In this document: positions 1-6,389 of the stretch, in pieces | How the letters are laid out: the number at the start of each line of letters is the position of its first letter | How positions within the stretch are numbered: the stretch's first letter is position 1 | Assembly (NCBI GenBank): GCA_036258735.1 | Contig: DATADC010000006.1 | Location: 1 to 8,389 of the forward strand | Length of the DNA stretch: 8,389 nucleotides | Reading direction: 5' to 3' | Origin: JAPSGM01 sp036258735 | GTDB taxonomy: Bacteria > Chloroflexota > Limnocylindria > QHBO01 | Notes under the pieces: generated by a model | Seen by the model: the letters and a program-made list of their open reading frames with translations, nothing else | What the model was told of the DNA's origin: nothing | Databases searched by the model: none | Program-made: the position numbers and the translations under genes

Positions 1-1074
1 GCGGTTCCCGGTCGCCTCGGCCAGCTCGCGCGCGCGTCCCGCCAGGCGCTGGGCGCTCGTGACGTCTCCGCGGGCGAGGGCGACCTGCGCCTCGGTATCC
101 AGCACGGCCGACAGGTAACGGTCGTCCCCGGCGCGCTCGAACTCGGCGTGGGCTTCCCTGGCGAGCTCGTCCGCGCGGGCGACATTGCCGGTGGCGAGGT
201 AGGCCATTGCCAGGTCGTTCTCGATCTGCGCCGACTCGAAGCCCGATCCGGCGGCGCGCAACAGTGCCAGACCCTGGGTGCCCGCGCGGATGGCGGCCTC
301 CACGTCACCCGTCTCCCGGTAGCTGATCGCGAGGTTGTAGAGGAACATCGCCCGCCGGCGATCGTCGAGGTCGTCGGCCATGCCGCGGGCTGCCTCCAGG
401 TGCGCGAGCGACTGCGCGTAGTTGCCGGTGCGCGACTCCACGGCGGCCAGCGCCATCAGCAGGCGCATCTCGAACTCGGGCTCGACCTTGAGCCCGCCGC
501 GCACGCGCTCCAGCAGGCTATTGAGCATGCTGCGCGCCTCGCCCTCGGCGTCGGACAGATAGAGGCCGTAGGCCAGCCAGTAGCGAGCCAGCGCCTCGTC
601 CGCCACGCGCCCCAGGCCACCGAACAGGCGCGCTGCCTCGGACGCTGCCGCGACGGCTTCCCGGCCCCGATCCAGGCGGGCCAGCGCCTCGGCGCGGCCG
701 CGCAGCACCTCCGCCCGGGACTGGTCGTCCAGGGTATCGGTCAACAGCCGGCCGTAACCCTCCGCCGCCGCCTCCCAGTCGCCGGCGGCCAGCTGCATGT
801 CCACCTCGAGGCGGGTCCATGCCGGCGTCGGCTCGTCCAGGAAATGGCTGGGCGCCAGGCCGAGCCGCTCGGAGAGATAGCTCAACGCCACCATGGACGG
901 CCGCGCGATCCCCGTTTCGAGTGCGCTGATATAGGCCTTGGTGTAGCGCTCGCCGGCGAGCTGCTGCTGGGTCAGGCCGGCGCGCGCGCGCGCGTCGCGC
1001 AAGCGCGCGCCGATCTGTCGCGCCAGGGCCGTGTCGTGCTCGGTTGCTCGGGCTGCCGTCTTGGTGCGTGGCAT
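1..1074 (-). CDS. XRE-family helix-turn-helix regulator with TPR repeats, 3' end outside window
   Basis: An open frame runs from ATG at 1074 to the left edge without a stop, giving 358 residues of a longer protein. Residues about 17-80 form a classic XRE/Cro helix-turn-helix: an arginine-rich first helix, then LTQQQLAGE, then YISALETGIARPS in the recognition region, then ALSYLSERLGL. From about residue 88 to the edge come roughly seven helical-hairpin repeats of TPR type, for example LYNLAISYRETGDVEAAI and NDLAMAYLATGNVARA. This architecture is typical of cytoplasmic transcription regulators in which the TPR region senses a peptide, protein or other ligand; the ligand here is unknown. The start is supported by the HTH beginning close behind it and by a promoter whose -10 ends 8 bases upstream, so the mRNA is probably leaderless. 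No Shine-Dalgarno is visible. The missing C-terminus could carry more TPRs or another domain. Confidence 0.9.
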   Translation of the reverse strand, partial: MPRTKTAARATEHDTALARQIGARLRDARARAGLTQQQLAGERYTKAYISALETGIARPSMVALSYLSERLGLAPSHFLDEPTPAWTRLEVDMQLAAGDWEAAAEGYGRLLTDTLDDQSRAEVLRGRAEALARLDRGREAVAAASEAARLFGGLGRVADEALARYWLAYGLYLSDAEGEARSMLNSLLERVRGGLKVEPEFEMRLLMALAAVESRTGNYAQSLAHLEAARGMADDLDDRRRAMFLYNLAISYRETGDVEAAIRAGTQGLALLRAAGSGFESAQIENDLAMAYLATGNVARADELAREAHAEFERAGDDRYLSAVLDTEAQVALARGDVTSAQRLAGRARELAEATGNR

Positions 1075-1082
1075 TGGCCAGC

Positions 1083-1110
1083 AGTGTACACGCCGTGCCC
1101 GGTCTGGCAA
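1083..1110 (-). promoter_or_regulatory. Promoter of the XRE-TPR gene (leaderless), with overlapping palindrome
   Basis: Read on the minus strand, a -35 TTGCCA (1110-1105; 5 of 6 matches to TTGACA) is followed after 16 bases by a -10 TACACT (1088-1083; 4 of 6), preceded by TG. Only 8 bases separate the -10 from the ATG, so transcription should begin at or next to the start codon. The 8-base palindrome GTGTACAC (1084-1091) overlaps the -10. It is a plausible binding site for autoregulation by the encoded HTH protein, but that is inference. Confidence 0.6.
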
Positions 1111-1117
1111 CCAAAAT

Positions 1118-1146
1118 TTGACCCGCGGACCACCCGCAAGTACTGG
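1118..1146 (+). promoter_or_regulatory. Possible plus-strand promoter into the 1150-1358 gap
   Basis: TTGACC (1118-1123), 17 bases, then TACTGG (1141-1146). The -35 is good (5 of 6). The -10 is poor, keeping only the leading TA. It would fire into the otherwise gene-free gap ahead of the ligD terminator palindrome. It is weak and needs transcript evidence. Confidence 0.25.
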
Positions 1147-1215
1147 CCGCGGCCGACCCCCGGTACGGATGGGTCATTGCCCGTGTAGCTGGCGCTCGCC
1201 GACCCTCAAGCCAAG

Positions 1216-1236
1216 CCGTGACCGGCTGGGTCACGG
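1216..1236. repeat. Inverted repeat CCGTGAC / GTCACGG
   Basis: Perfect 7-base arms (1216-1222 and 1230-1236) separated by 7 bases in the gap between the XRE-TPR gene and ligD. The form suits either a dimeric repressor operator or a small RNA hairpin. It lies 24 bases before the short ORF at 1261. Confidence 0.5.
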
Positions 1237-1260
1237 GGAAGGACCAGGGAGACACGCATC

Positions 1261-1299
1261 ATGCGCACCGCGAGCTGCGGCGGCGGTTGGCCGCTCTAA
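1261..1299 (+). CDS. Possible 12-residue peptide ORF (speculative)
   Basis: ATG at 1261 is preceded by AGGGAG (1247-1252) at a spacing of 8 bases and opens a 12-codon frame encoding MRTASCGGGWPL, ending in TAA at 1297-1299. The Shine-Dalgarno-like sequence, the upstream inverted repeat, a possible promoter at 1118-1146 and the terminator-like palindrome at 1329-1358 together could make a very short transcript of about 200 bases. The peptide matches no family I know, and a 12-codon frame with a good ribosome site can arise by chance. It could also be part of a non-coding RNA or nothing. Confidence 0.15.
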   Translation: MRTASCGGGWPL

Positions 1300-1328
1300 G
1301 CCAGTAGACCCGTCAGACTTGCGGGTAC

Positions 1329-1358
1329 AACGCGCCGTCGAAGCTTCGACGGCGCGTT
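1329..1358 (-). terminator. 30-base perfect palindrome behind ligD, likely terminator
   Basis: AACGCGCCGTCGAAG (1329-1343) is followed directly by its exact reverse complement (1344-1358), three bases after the ligD stop codon at 1362. In RNA this gives a GC-rich stem of at least 13 pairs with a tiny AGCU loop. Both sides end in only a short TT rather than a long T-run, so it may act as a weak-tailed intrinsic or bidirectional terminator, or protect the mRNA 3' end. The centre is AAGCTT. Confidence 0.65.
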
Positions 1359-1361
1359 CGG

Positions 1362-4037
1362 CTATAGCGAGGGCAGCTCCTGCTCCAGGCTCAGAGCCGG
1401 AGCGAATAGGTCGCCGACCTCGGTCAGTCGCTTCCCTATCGTGCGGATCGTCCAGCGGTCCGGCCGCAGCGCGGGCTCGTCCAGCTCCTCCCACTTGATG
1501 GGGACCGATACCGGCGCGCCGGGCGCTGGCCGGACGGAGTACGGAGCCACCAGCGTCTTGTTCACCGCATTCTGCGTGTAATCCAGGCGCGCGCGACCCT
1601 TCCGGTCGCGCTTCGTCCATTCCCAGCTCACGAGGTCGGGCACCAGCCCGCCGATGGCGCGCGACAGTCCCTCGACCCAACCCCGCGTGTCGTCGAAGGC
1701 ATACCCGCGTCGGACCGGTACCCATACCTGAATGCCGCGCTTGCCGGTCACCTTTGGAAGGCCGATGACGCCCAGGTGCTCGAGCGCCGTGCGGTACAGC
1801 CGCGTCAGCGCCAGCACCTCCTCCCAGGTGGTGCTCGGTCCTGGGTCGACGTCGATGAGCGCGTAGGTGGGCTGCTGGGGCGCATCGGTCCTCGAGGTCC
1901 ACGGATGGAGCTCCACCGCGGCCTCCTGCGCGAGCCAGGCGAGCGTGGCGACGCGGTCGACGACAACGTACGTCTTCGGCCCTTCGTGGCCGGTGTAGTC
2001 CCAGCGAGCGACCCAGTCCGGCGCATGGCCAGGCAGGTCCTTCTGCCAGAAGCCCTTGTGCGTGATCCCGTTCGGGAAGCGGTTCAGCGTCAGGCCACGA
2101 CCGGTCAGGTAAGGCACCAGCGTCGGCCCGATCGAGACGTAGTAGCGGAGCAGGTCGCGCTTGGTCAGCGTTGGATGGTCGCCCTCGGCCGGGAAGATGG
2201 GCTTGTCCAGGTTGGTCACGCGTACTTCGTGGCCCGCCACCTGCCAGTGGCCGTCGCGTTGCATCGCGTCGAGCGCGGCCAGCTCGTCCGCGGTGGCCGG
2301 TTCCACGGCGGTCGCGGAAGGCCCCGCGGGCGCCACCTGGCTGGTGGGCCGCGCCGCCTGGCGCCGGCCGGCTCGGGACCCGGTGGCGATGACGCGGGCA
2401 GCCGGCACGGCCTCCTCGCGCACCACGGTCGACGGCTCGCGGTCGATCGCCACGCCCTTGAAGGCCGCCTGCCGCAGCAGCTGGTCGCTGGTCCACTCGG
2501 TGAACTCGGTGCTGATCACGATGCGCGGCTCGACCCAGTGCGCCTGGGGCAGGCGCGGCGGCTGGGGCAGGGGCGAGTGCGGGCGCTCGAGCTTGCGCAG
2601 CTCGGCCAGCAGCTCGCGGCGCATCTTGCCGTCGATGCCGCTGCCCACCTGACCGGCGTGGCGCAGCGCACCGTCCTCGTTGACCGCCACGATGAGCGAG
2701 CCGAGGTCCTTGTGCGTGCCCTGGCCGGGGAGCCAGCCGACGACCACCACCTCCTGCTCGCGGCGCAGCTTGATCTTGAGCCAGTCGCGCGTGCGCCGGC
2801 CGGGCTCGTAGCGGCTGGCCCGACGCTTGGCCACGACGCCCTCCAGGTTCCGCTCGGACGCTGCTCGCACGAACGCCGACCCGTCCGCTATCACGTGCGA
2901 GGCGTAGCGCACCGTCGGGTGCGGCCGCAAGAGGCGCCTGAGGAGCCGCTTACGGTCGTCGAGCGGCACTTCCAGCAGCGAGCGTCCATCGAGGTACAGC
3001 AGGTCGAACGCCATGTACGCCAGCGGGATGGCGCGCCGCTCGTCGGGCGTTGGCCGCGCCGCCTCGGGGTCGGGCGAGCGGGCGGACCCGTGAAGGCCAC
3101 GGAGCCCGGTGCGGTCCTGGAGCAGGCTGAAGTCGGGACGGCCCTCGGGATCGAGCGCCACGACCTCGCCGTCCACGATGGCCCGGTCGGCGTCGATCCA
3201 GCCGGCTTGCTCGGCCAGGTCGGGGAAATAGCCGGCCGCGTCGACTCGCTTGCGCGTCCAGAGGCGCACGCGGCCGTCTCGAAGGGCCGCCTGTACTCGG
3301 TAGCCATCCCACTTGATCTCGAACAGCCAGCCCGCGTCGTCGAAGGGGCCCTCGGTCAGCGTCGCCAGCATGGGCGGGATGAACTCCGGCATCGGCTCCG
3401 CGCGCGCCGCCGACAGGTCCGGCGCCCCTTCGGGCGCCGGCGGTTCGGCCTCGAAGCGGGGCGGATCACCGGCCAGGACCTCGTCGTTGGTGCGGCCGGT
3501 CTTGACGCTCTCCGGATGGTCCTCGGCGTCCCAGCCGGGCACGGCCGCCTCGTCACGCTTGTGGAGCAGGAGCCACTTCTCGCGGTCGTCGCGCGCGAAG
3601 GACCCGCGACCGTCCGTGCGCACGATCGTGAAGCGACCGCGGAGTCGCTGGCCGAAGAGGCGGAACTTGAGCTCGCCGGCGCCGATGGCCTTGACCGGGT
3701 CGTCGGTTTCCTCCGGCTCAAACTTCCCCCAGTCCCAGACGATGACGTCCCCCGCCCCGTACTCGCCCCTCGGGATGACGCCCTCGAAGGGCAGGTACTC
3801 GATGGGGTGGTCTTCGGTGCGCATGGCCAGGCGCCGCTCACCGGGGTCGAGCGTCGGTCCCTTGGGCACCGCCCAGCTCACCAGTACGCCGCCGATCTCC
3901 AGGCGGAAGTCGTAGTGCAGGGCGGTCGCACGGTGACGCTGCACCACGAACCGGCCACCGCCGTCGCCGACGTGGCCCGGCTCCGGCTCGGGCGTGCGGC
4001 CGAAGTGGCGCTTGGCCCGATAGGTCTCCAGCGGCAT
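1362..4037 (-). CDS. ligD: LigD: multidomain ATP-dependent NHEJ DNA ligase (phosphoesterase-ligase-polymerase)
   Basis: 891 residues with the three LigD activities in the Pseudomonas order. (a) 3'-phosphoesterase, about 1-170: KRHFGRTPEPEP start, then the metal-site region with H35, H41 and D43 (QRHRATALHYDFRLE) and H77. (b) ATP-dependent ligase, about 215-425: lysyl-AMP motif KWDG with nucleophile K242, then FDLLYLDG (344-351), EGVVAKR (399-405) and WLKIKL (419-424); an OB-fold follows to about 545. (c) A primase-type polymerase from about 585: catalytic D729 and D731 (LIDVDPG) and D819 (RLDYTQN). A low-complexity linker lies at about 546-585. The protein trims, fills and seals double-strand-break ends, normally with Ku, which is not in this window. 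The ATG at 4037 is chosen because the family N-terminus begins exactly there; the frame is open upstream to 4469 but that part is unlike LigD and overlaps the PRC-barrel gene. No Shine-Dalgarno is close to the start; CATCAT (4051-4046) lies 8 bases upstream as a weak -10 candidate. Confidence 0.96.
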   Translation of the reverse strand: MPLETYRAKRHFGRTPEPEPGHVGDGGGRFVVQRHRATALHYDFRLEIGGVLVSWAVPKGPTLDPGERRLAMRTEDHPIEYLPFEGVIPRGEYGAGDVIVWDWGKFEPEETDDPVKAIGAGELKFRLFGQRLRGRFTIVRTDGRGSFARDDREKWLLLHKRDEAAVPGWDAEDHPESVKTGRTNDEVLAGDPPRFEAEPPAPEGAPDLSAARAEPMPEFIPPMLATLTEGPFDDAGWLFEIKWDGYRVQAALRDGRVRLWTRKRVDAAGYFPDLAEQAGWIDADRAIVDGEVVALDPEGRPDFSLLQDRTGLRGLHGSARSPDPEAARPTPDERRAIPLAYMAFDLLYLDGRSLLEVPLDDRKRLLRRLLRPHPTVRYASHVIADGSAFVRAASERNLEGVVAKRRASRYEPGRRTRDWLKIKLRREQEVVVVGWLPGQGTHKDLGSLIVAVNEDGALRHAGQVGSGIDGKMRRELLAELRKLERPHSPLPQPPRLPQAHWVEPRIVISTEFTEWTSDQLLRQAAFKGVAIDREPSTVVREEAVPAARVIATGSRAGRRQAARPTSQVAPAGPSATAVEPATADELAALDAMQRDGHWQVAGHEVRVTNLDKPIFPAEGDHPTLTKRDLLRYYVSIGPTLVPYLTGRGLTLNRFPNGITHKGFWQKDLPGHAPDWVARWDYTGHEGPKTYVVVDRVATLAWLAQEAAVELHPWTSRTDAPQQPTYALIDVDPGPSTTWEEVLALTRLYRTALEHLGVIGLPKVTGKRGIQVWVPVRRGYAFDDTRGWVEGLSRAIGGLVPDLVSWEWTKRDRKGRARLDYTQNAVNKTLVAPYSVRPAPGAPVSVPIKWEELDEPALRPDRWTIRTIGKRLTEVGDLFAPALSLEQELPSL

Positions 4038-4095
4038 CGGCGCCGATGATGCCACCTGCACGGCTGGCACGGTGCTTGCCGCCCGGATCAAGCCA

Positions 4096-4488
4096 ATGGC
4101 AGTCACGCTCACGCGCGAACTCAAGCCGCTGACGCGTGGCGGTGTGACGCTCGCCGACCCGGCCAGTGACGTGCGCGGGCGCGAGGTGCTGGACCGCGAC
4201 GGCAGGCACGTCGGCACCGTGGTCGACGTGTTGGCCGATCCCGTGGAACGCGTGGCCCGCCTGGTGCACGTCAGCATCGGTGGCGCCGTGCTCGGCCTCG
4301 GCCGCAAGCAGCGCCTGATCCCGTTCGAGGTCGTGACCCGCGGCGATCCGCGAACGGCGTATGTCGAGCGCACGCGCGAAGAGATCCTGGCCGCCGAGGA
4401 GTACCGGCCGGGACACGGCGACCTCGAGGCGGAGCAGTACCACGCAGCGTATGCCGCGTACGGCGTCACACCCCACTGGCTGCGTTAG
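4096..4488 (+). CDS. PRC-barrel domain protein
   Basis: 130 residues. Residues about 22-95 form a PRC-barrel, the small beta-barrel named after the photosynthetic reaction-centre H subunit: DVRGREVLDRDGRHVGTVVD is the opening strand pair, then VARLVHVSIGG, a GLGRKQRLIPFEVV strand and TAYVERTREEIL. The tail ends in the aromatic YHAAYAAYGVTPHW pattern common in soil bacterial stand-alone PRC-barrel proteins. There is no signal peptide or membrane segment, so it is probably cytoplasmic. Family members are loosely linked to stress or RNA/protein binding, and the exact role is unknown. It is divergent from ligD with 58 bases between starts, so the two may share control. ATG 4096 is preferred; an in-frame GTG at 4072 would add 8 residues, and neither has a strong Shine-Dalgarno. 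Its TAG stop shares bases with the stop of the convergent HAD gene. Confidence 0.85.
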   Translation: MAVTLTRELKPLTRGGVTLADPASDVRGREVLDRDGRHVGTVVDVLADPVERVARLVHVSIGGAVLGLGRKQRLIPFEVVTRGDPRTAYVERTREEILAAEEYRPGHGDLEAEQYHAAYAAYGVTPHWLR

Positions 4489-5159
4489 GCGACCGCCTCC
4501 GCCAACTTGGACAGATCCTCGGTCACCCAGCGAGCGCCTGCCTCACGGAGCTCGCGAGCCGATACCACCGAGCCGGCCGTGACCCCCAGCGCCACCATCC
4601 CGGCCGCATCGGCCGATGCCATGTCCCAGGTCGAGTCGCCGACGTACCAGGTGCGCGCCGGCTCGACGCCCAGCTCGCTGGCGGCAAGCAGGAGCAGGTC
4701 CGGCGCCGGCTTGGCGTTCTCCACATGCGAGCCGTCGACGATGGCAGGATCGCGGTCCAGGCCGAGCGCGGCGACGGAGGCCCCTACCTGCTCGCGTCGT
4801 GACGAGGTGGCGATTGCCCACGGGACGCCGGCGGCGTCGAGCGCCGTGAACAGGCGACGCGCCCCGGGGAGCGGCCGCGGGTCGCGGTTGAGGCCTTCGT
4901 AGATCTCGCCCGACCGGCGGTCGATCTCCTCATCGCGACCCTCGGTCAGCGTCATCCCGGCTGCGCCGGCCACCTCGCGTGCCAGGCGGCGGCCGTCCGA
5001 TCCGATCAGCGGGGCCACCTGCGCGCGGGTGGCGGGGATGCCGAACTCGGCGAAGGTTGCCAGCCAGGCCCGGATGCGGGTTTCGACAGTGTCCACCAGG
5101 GTTCCGTCCAGATCGAAGATGACGGCCTCGGGTCGCGGCAGGCGGGGCTGCGGGGGCAT
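4485..5159 (-). CDS. HAD-superfamily phosphatase (phosphoglycolate phosphatase-like)
   Basis: 224 residues, the usual length for a HAD subfamily IA hydrolase. All four HAD motifs are present: motif I DLDGT with nucleophile D16 and acid/base D18; motif II around T118/S119 (AIATSS); motif III lysine K150 (ENAKPAPD); and motif IV GDSTWDM with D175 and D179 for magnesium. A helical cap fits residues about 25-95 between motifs I and II. It should hydrolyse a small phosphate ester such as phosphoglycolate or a sugar phosphate in the cytoplasm; the substrate cannot be read from the sequence. The start at 5159 puts the DLDGT motif at the normal distance from the N-terminus; the frame is open further upstream but that part overlaps the divergent aminotransferase and has no HAD character. 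There is no Shine-Dalgarno; a -10-like TATCGT lies 6 bases upstream. Confidence 0.92.
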   Translation of the reverse strand: MPPQPRLPRPEAVIFDLDGTLVDTVETRIRAWLATFAEFGIPATRAQVAPLIGSDGRRLAREVAGAAGMTLTEGRDEEIDRRSGEIYEGLNRDPRPLPGARRLFTALDAAGVPWAIATSSRREQVGASVAALGLDRDPAIVDGSHVENAKPAPDLLLLAASELGVEPARTWYVGDSTWDMASADAAGMVALGVTAGSVVSARELREAGARWVTEDLSKLAEAVA

Positions 5160-5177
5160 CGGTCTACGATAGCCGCC
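5160..5177. promoter_or_regulatory. 18-base divergent promoter with overlapping -10 elements
   Basis: The whole space between two divergent start codons is 18 bases. It holds TACGAT on the plus strand (5165-5170, 7 bases before ATG 5178) and TATCGT on the minus strand (5171-5166, 6 bases before ATG 5159). The two overlap by five bases because CTACGATAG is nearly symmetric. Both spacings would place the RNA start at the start codon. No convincing -35 is seen on either side; each would have to lie inside the opposite gene. Confidence 0.5.
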
Positions 5178-6389
5178 ATGCCGTCCGAGCACGCCCGCCA
5201 CTGGATGCTCGATCCGGCGGTCGACTTCCTCAACCACGGCTCGTTCGGCGCCACTCCGCTCCCCGTCCTCGAGGACCAGCAGCGCTGGCGTGAACGCATG
5301 GAAAAGGAGCCTGTGCGCTTCTTCGCCCGCGACCACGAACCGGCGCTGGACGCGGCCCGCCACCGCCTGGCCGCCTTCGTGGGCGCCGATGCCGACGACC
5401 TGGCCTTCGTCGCGAACGCGACCTCGGCCTGCAACGCGGTGCTGCGCTCGGTGCGCTTCGACGCCGGCGACGAGCTGCTGACCACCGACCACGCCTACAA
5501 CGCGGTCCGCAACGCCATGGACTACGTGGCAGAGCGCGACGGCGCCAGAGTCGTGGTGGTCGCCATTCCCTTCCCCGGCGCCGGCTCTGCGGAGGTCGTG
5601 GAACGCGTGCTGGCCGCGGTTACGGCCAGGACGCGCCTAGCGGTGCTCGATCACGTCACGTCTAGCACCGCCCTGGTACTGCCGATCGCGGAGCTCGTGA
5701 CCCAGCTCGCCGCGAGAGGCGTCAACACGCTCGTCGACGGCGCGCACGCGCCGGGCATGGTCGAGCTGGCCCTGGACCCGCTCGGAGCGGCCTACTACGC
5801 CGGCAACCTGCACAAGTGGGTGTGCGCGCCAAAGGGCGCCGGGTTCCTCTGGGTGCGGCGCGACCGGCAGCACGCCGTTCGGCCGCTGACCATCTCGCAC
5901 GGCGCCGACCTGCCGCGAGCCGACCGCAGTCGGTTCCGACTGGAGTTTGACTGGCAGGGAACCGGCGATCCCACGCCCTGGCTGGCGGTGCCCGCCGCCA
6001 TCGATTTCGGGGCGTCACTCATGGCCGGGGGCTGGCCGGCAGTCCGCGCGCGCAACCGTGCCATTGCCCTCGCTGCACGCGACCGGCTGTGCGCTGCGAC
6101 GCGCCAGTCCGCGGCAGCGCCGGACGACATGATCGGCAGCATGGCGTCGGTCCCGCTGGCATGGGAGGCGGAGCCGGCATCGGCCCGGGACGGCAGCCTC
6201 TACGGCGATCGCCTGCACGACGCGCTGCTCGAAGCCGGCTTCCAGGTGACGGTCACCCCCTGGCCGCAGCGTCCGCACGGCAAGCGCTGGCGGCGCCTCG
6301 TACGAATCAGCGTGGCCGCCTACAACGACCTGGACCAGTACACGCGGCTGGCAGCTGCGATGGCAGACTTCCTCACGCCGGCGGGATAA
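5178..6389 (+). CDS. Class V PLP-dependent aminotransferase, isopenicillin-N-epimerase-like
   Basis: 403 residues, full length for the fold-type I class V aminotransferase/CefD-like group. FLNHGSFGATP (17-27) is the family's N-terminal substrate-site signature. H105 in TTDHAYNAV is placed to stack on the PLP ring. D187 in DGAH binds the pyridine nitrogen, and K213 in YAGNLHKW should form the Schiff base with PLP. APKGAGFLWVRRD (217-229) follows as in CefD-type enzymes. Members act as epimerases, desulfurases or lyases on amino acids; the substrate here cannot be told, and there are no beta-lactam genes nearby to support true isopenicillin N epimerisation. There is no signal peptide. The start at 5178 gives the expected N-terminus and sits 7 bases after a -10-like element, so the mRNA is probably leaderless. 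Its 3' end overlaps udgX by 17 bases. Confidence 0.92.
   Translation: MPSEHARHWMLDPAVDFLNHGSFGATPLPVLEDQQRWRERMEKEPVRFFARDHEPALDAARHRLAAFVGADADDLAFVANATSACNAVLRSVRFDAGDELLTTDHAYNAVRNAMDYVAERDGARVVVVAIPFPGAGSAEVVERVLAAVTARTRLAVLDHVTSSTALVLPIAELVTQLAARGVNTLVDGAHAPGMVELALDPLGAAYYAGNLHKWVCAPKGAGFLWVRRDRQHAVRPLTISHGADLPRADRSRFRLEFDWQGTGDPTPWLAVPAAIDFGASLMAGGWPAVRARNRAIALAARDRLCAATRQSAAAPDDMIGSMASVPLAWEAEPASARDGSLYGDRLHDALLEAGFQVTVTPWPQRPHGKRWRRLVRISVAAYNDLDQYTRLAAAMADFLTPAG

Noticed and set aside
148..1188. Plus-strand open frame opposite the XRE-TPR gene
   Set aside because: The translation is low-complexity Arg/Gly/Ala without a domain; the minus-strand frame shows a clear HTH and TPR repeats.
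1231..2496. 421-codon minus-strand frame overlapping the ligD polymerase region
   Set aside because: It is an out-of-frame shadow of ligD, rich in Arg/Gly/Ala, with no motif.
1776..4049. Very long plus-strand open frame (757 codons) opposite ligD
   Set aside because: It mirrors the ligD codons on the other strand. High GC removes stop codons from such frames, the translation has no recognisable domain, and LigD motifs on the minus strand are unambiguous.
4038..4469. 144-residue N-terminal extension of LigD
   Set aside because: The extension is Ser/Thr/Arg-rich, unlike any LigD domain, and lies over the divergent PRC-barrel gene. The standard LigD N-terminus starts at 4037.
5160..5492. 111-residue N-terminal extension of the HAD phosphatase
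   Set aside because: It overlaps the start of the aminotransferase on the other strand and has no HAD character; motif I already lies at the expected distance from the ATG at 5159.
5178..6389. A beta-lactam biosynthesis gene (true isopenicillin N epimerase)
   Set aside because: Only the family fold matches. No penicillin or cephalosporin pathway genes are nearby, and many class V enzymes with other substrates share these motifs.
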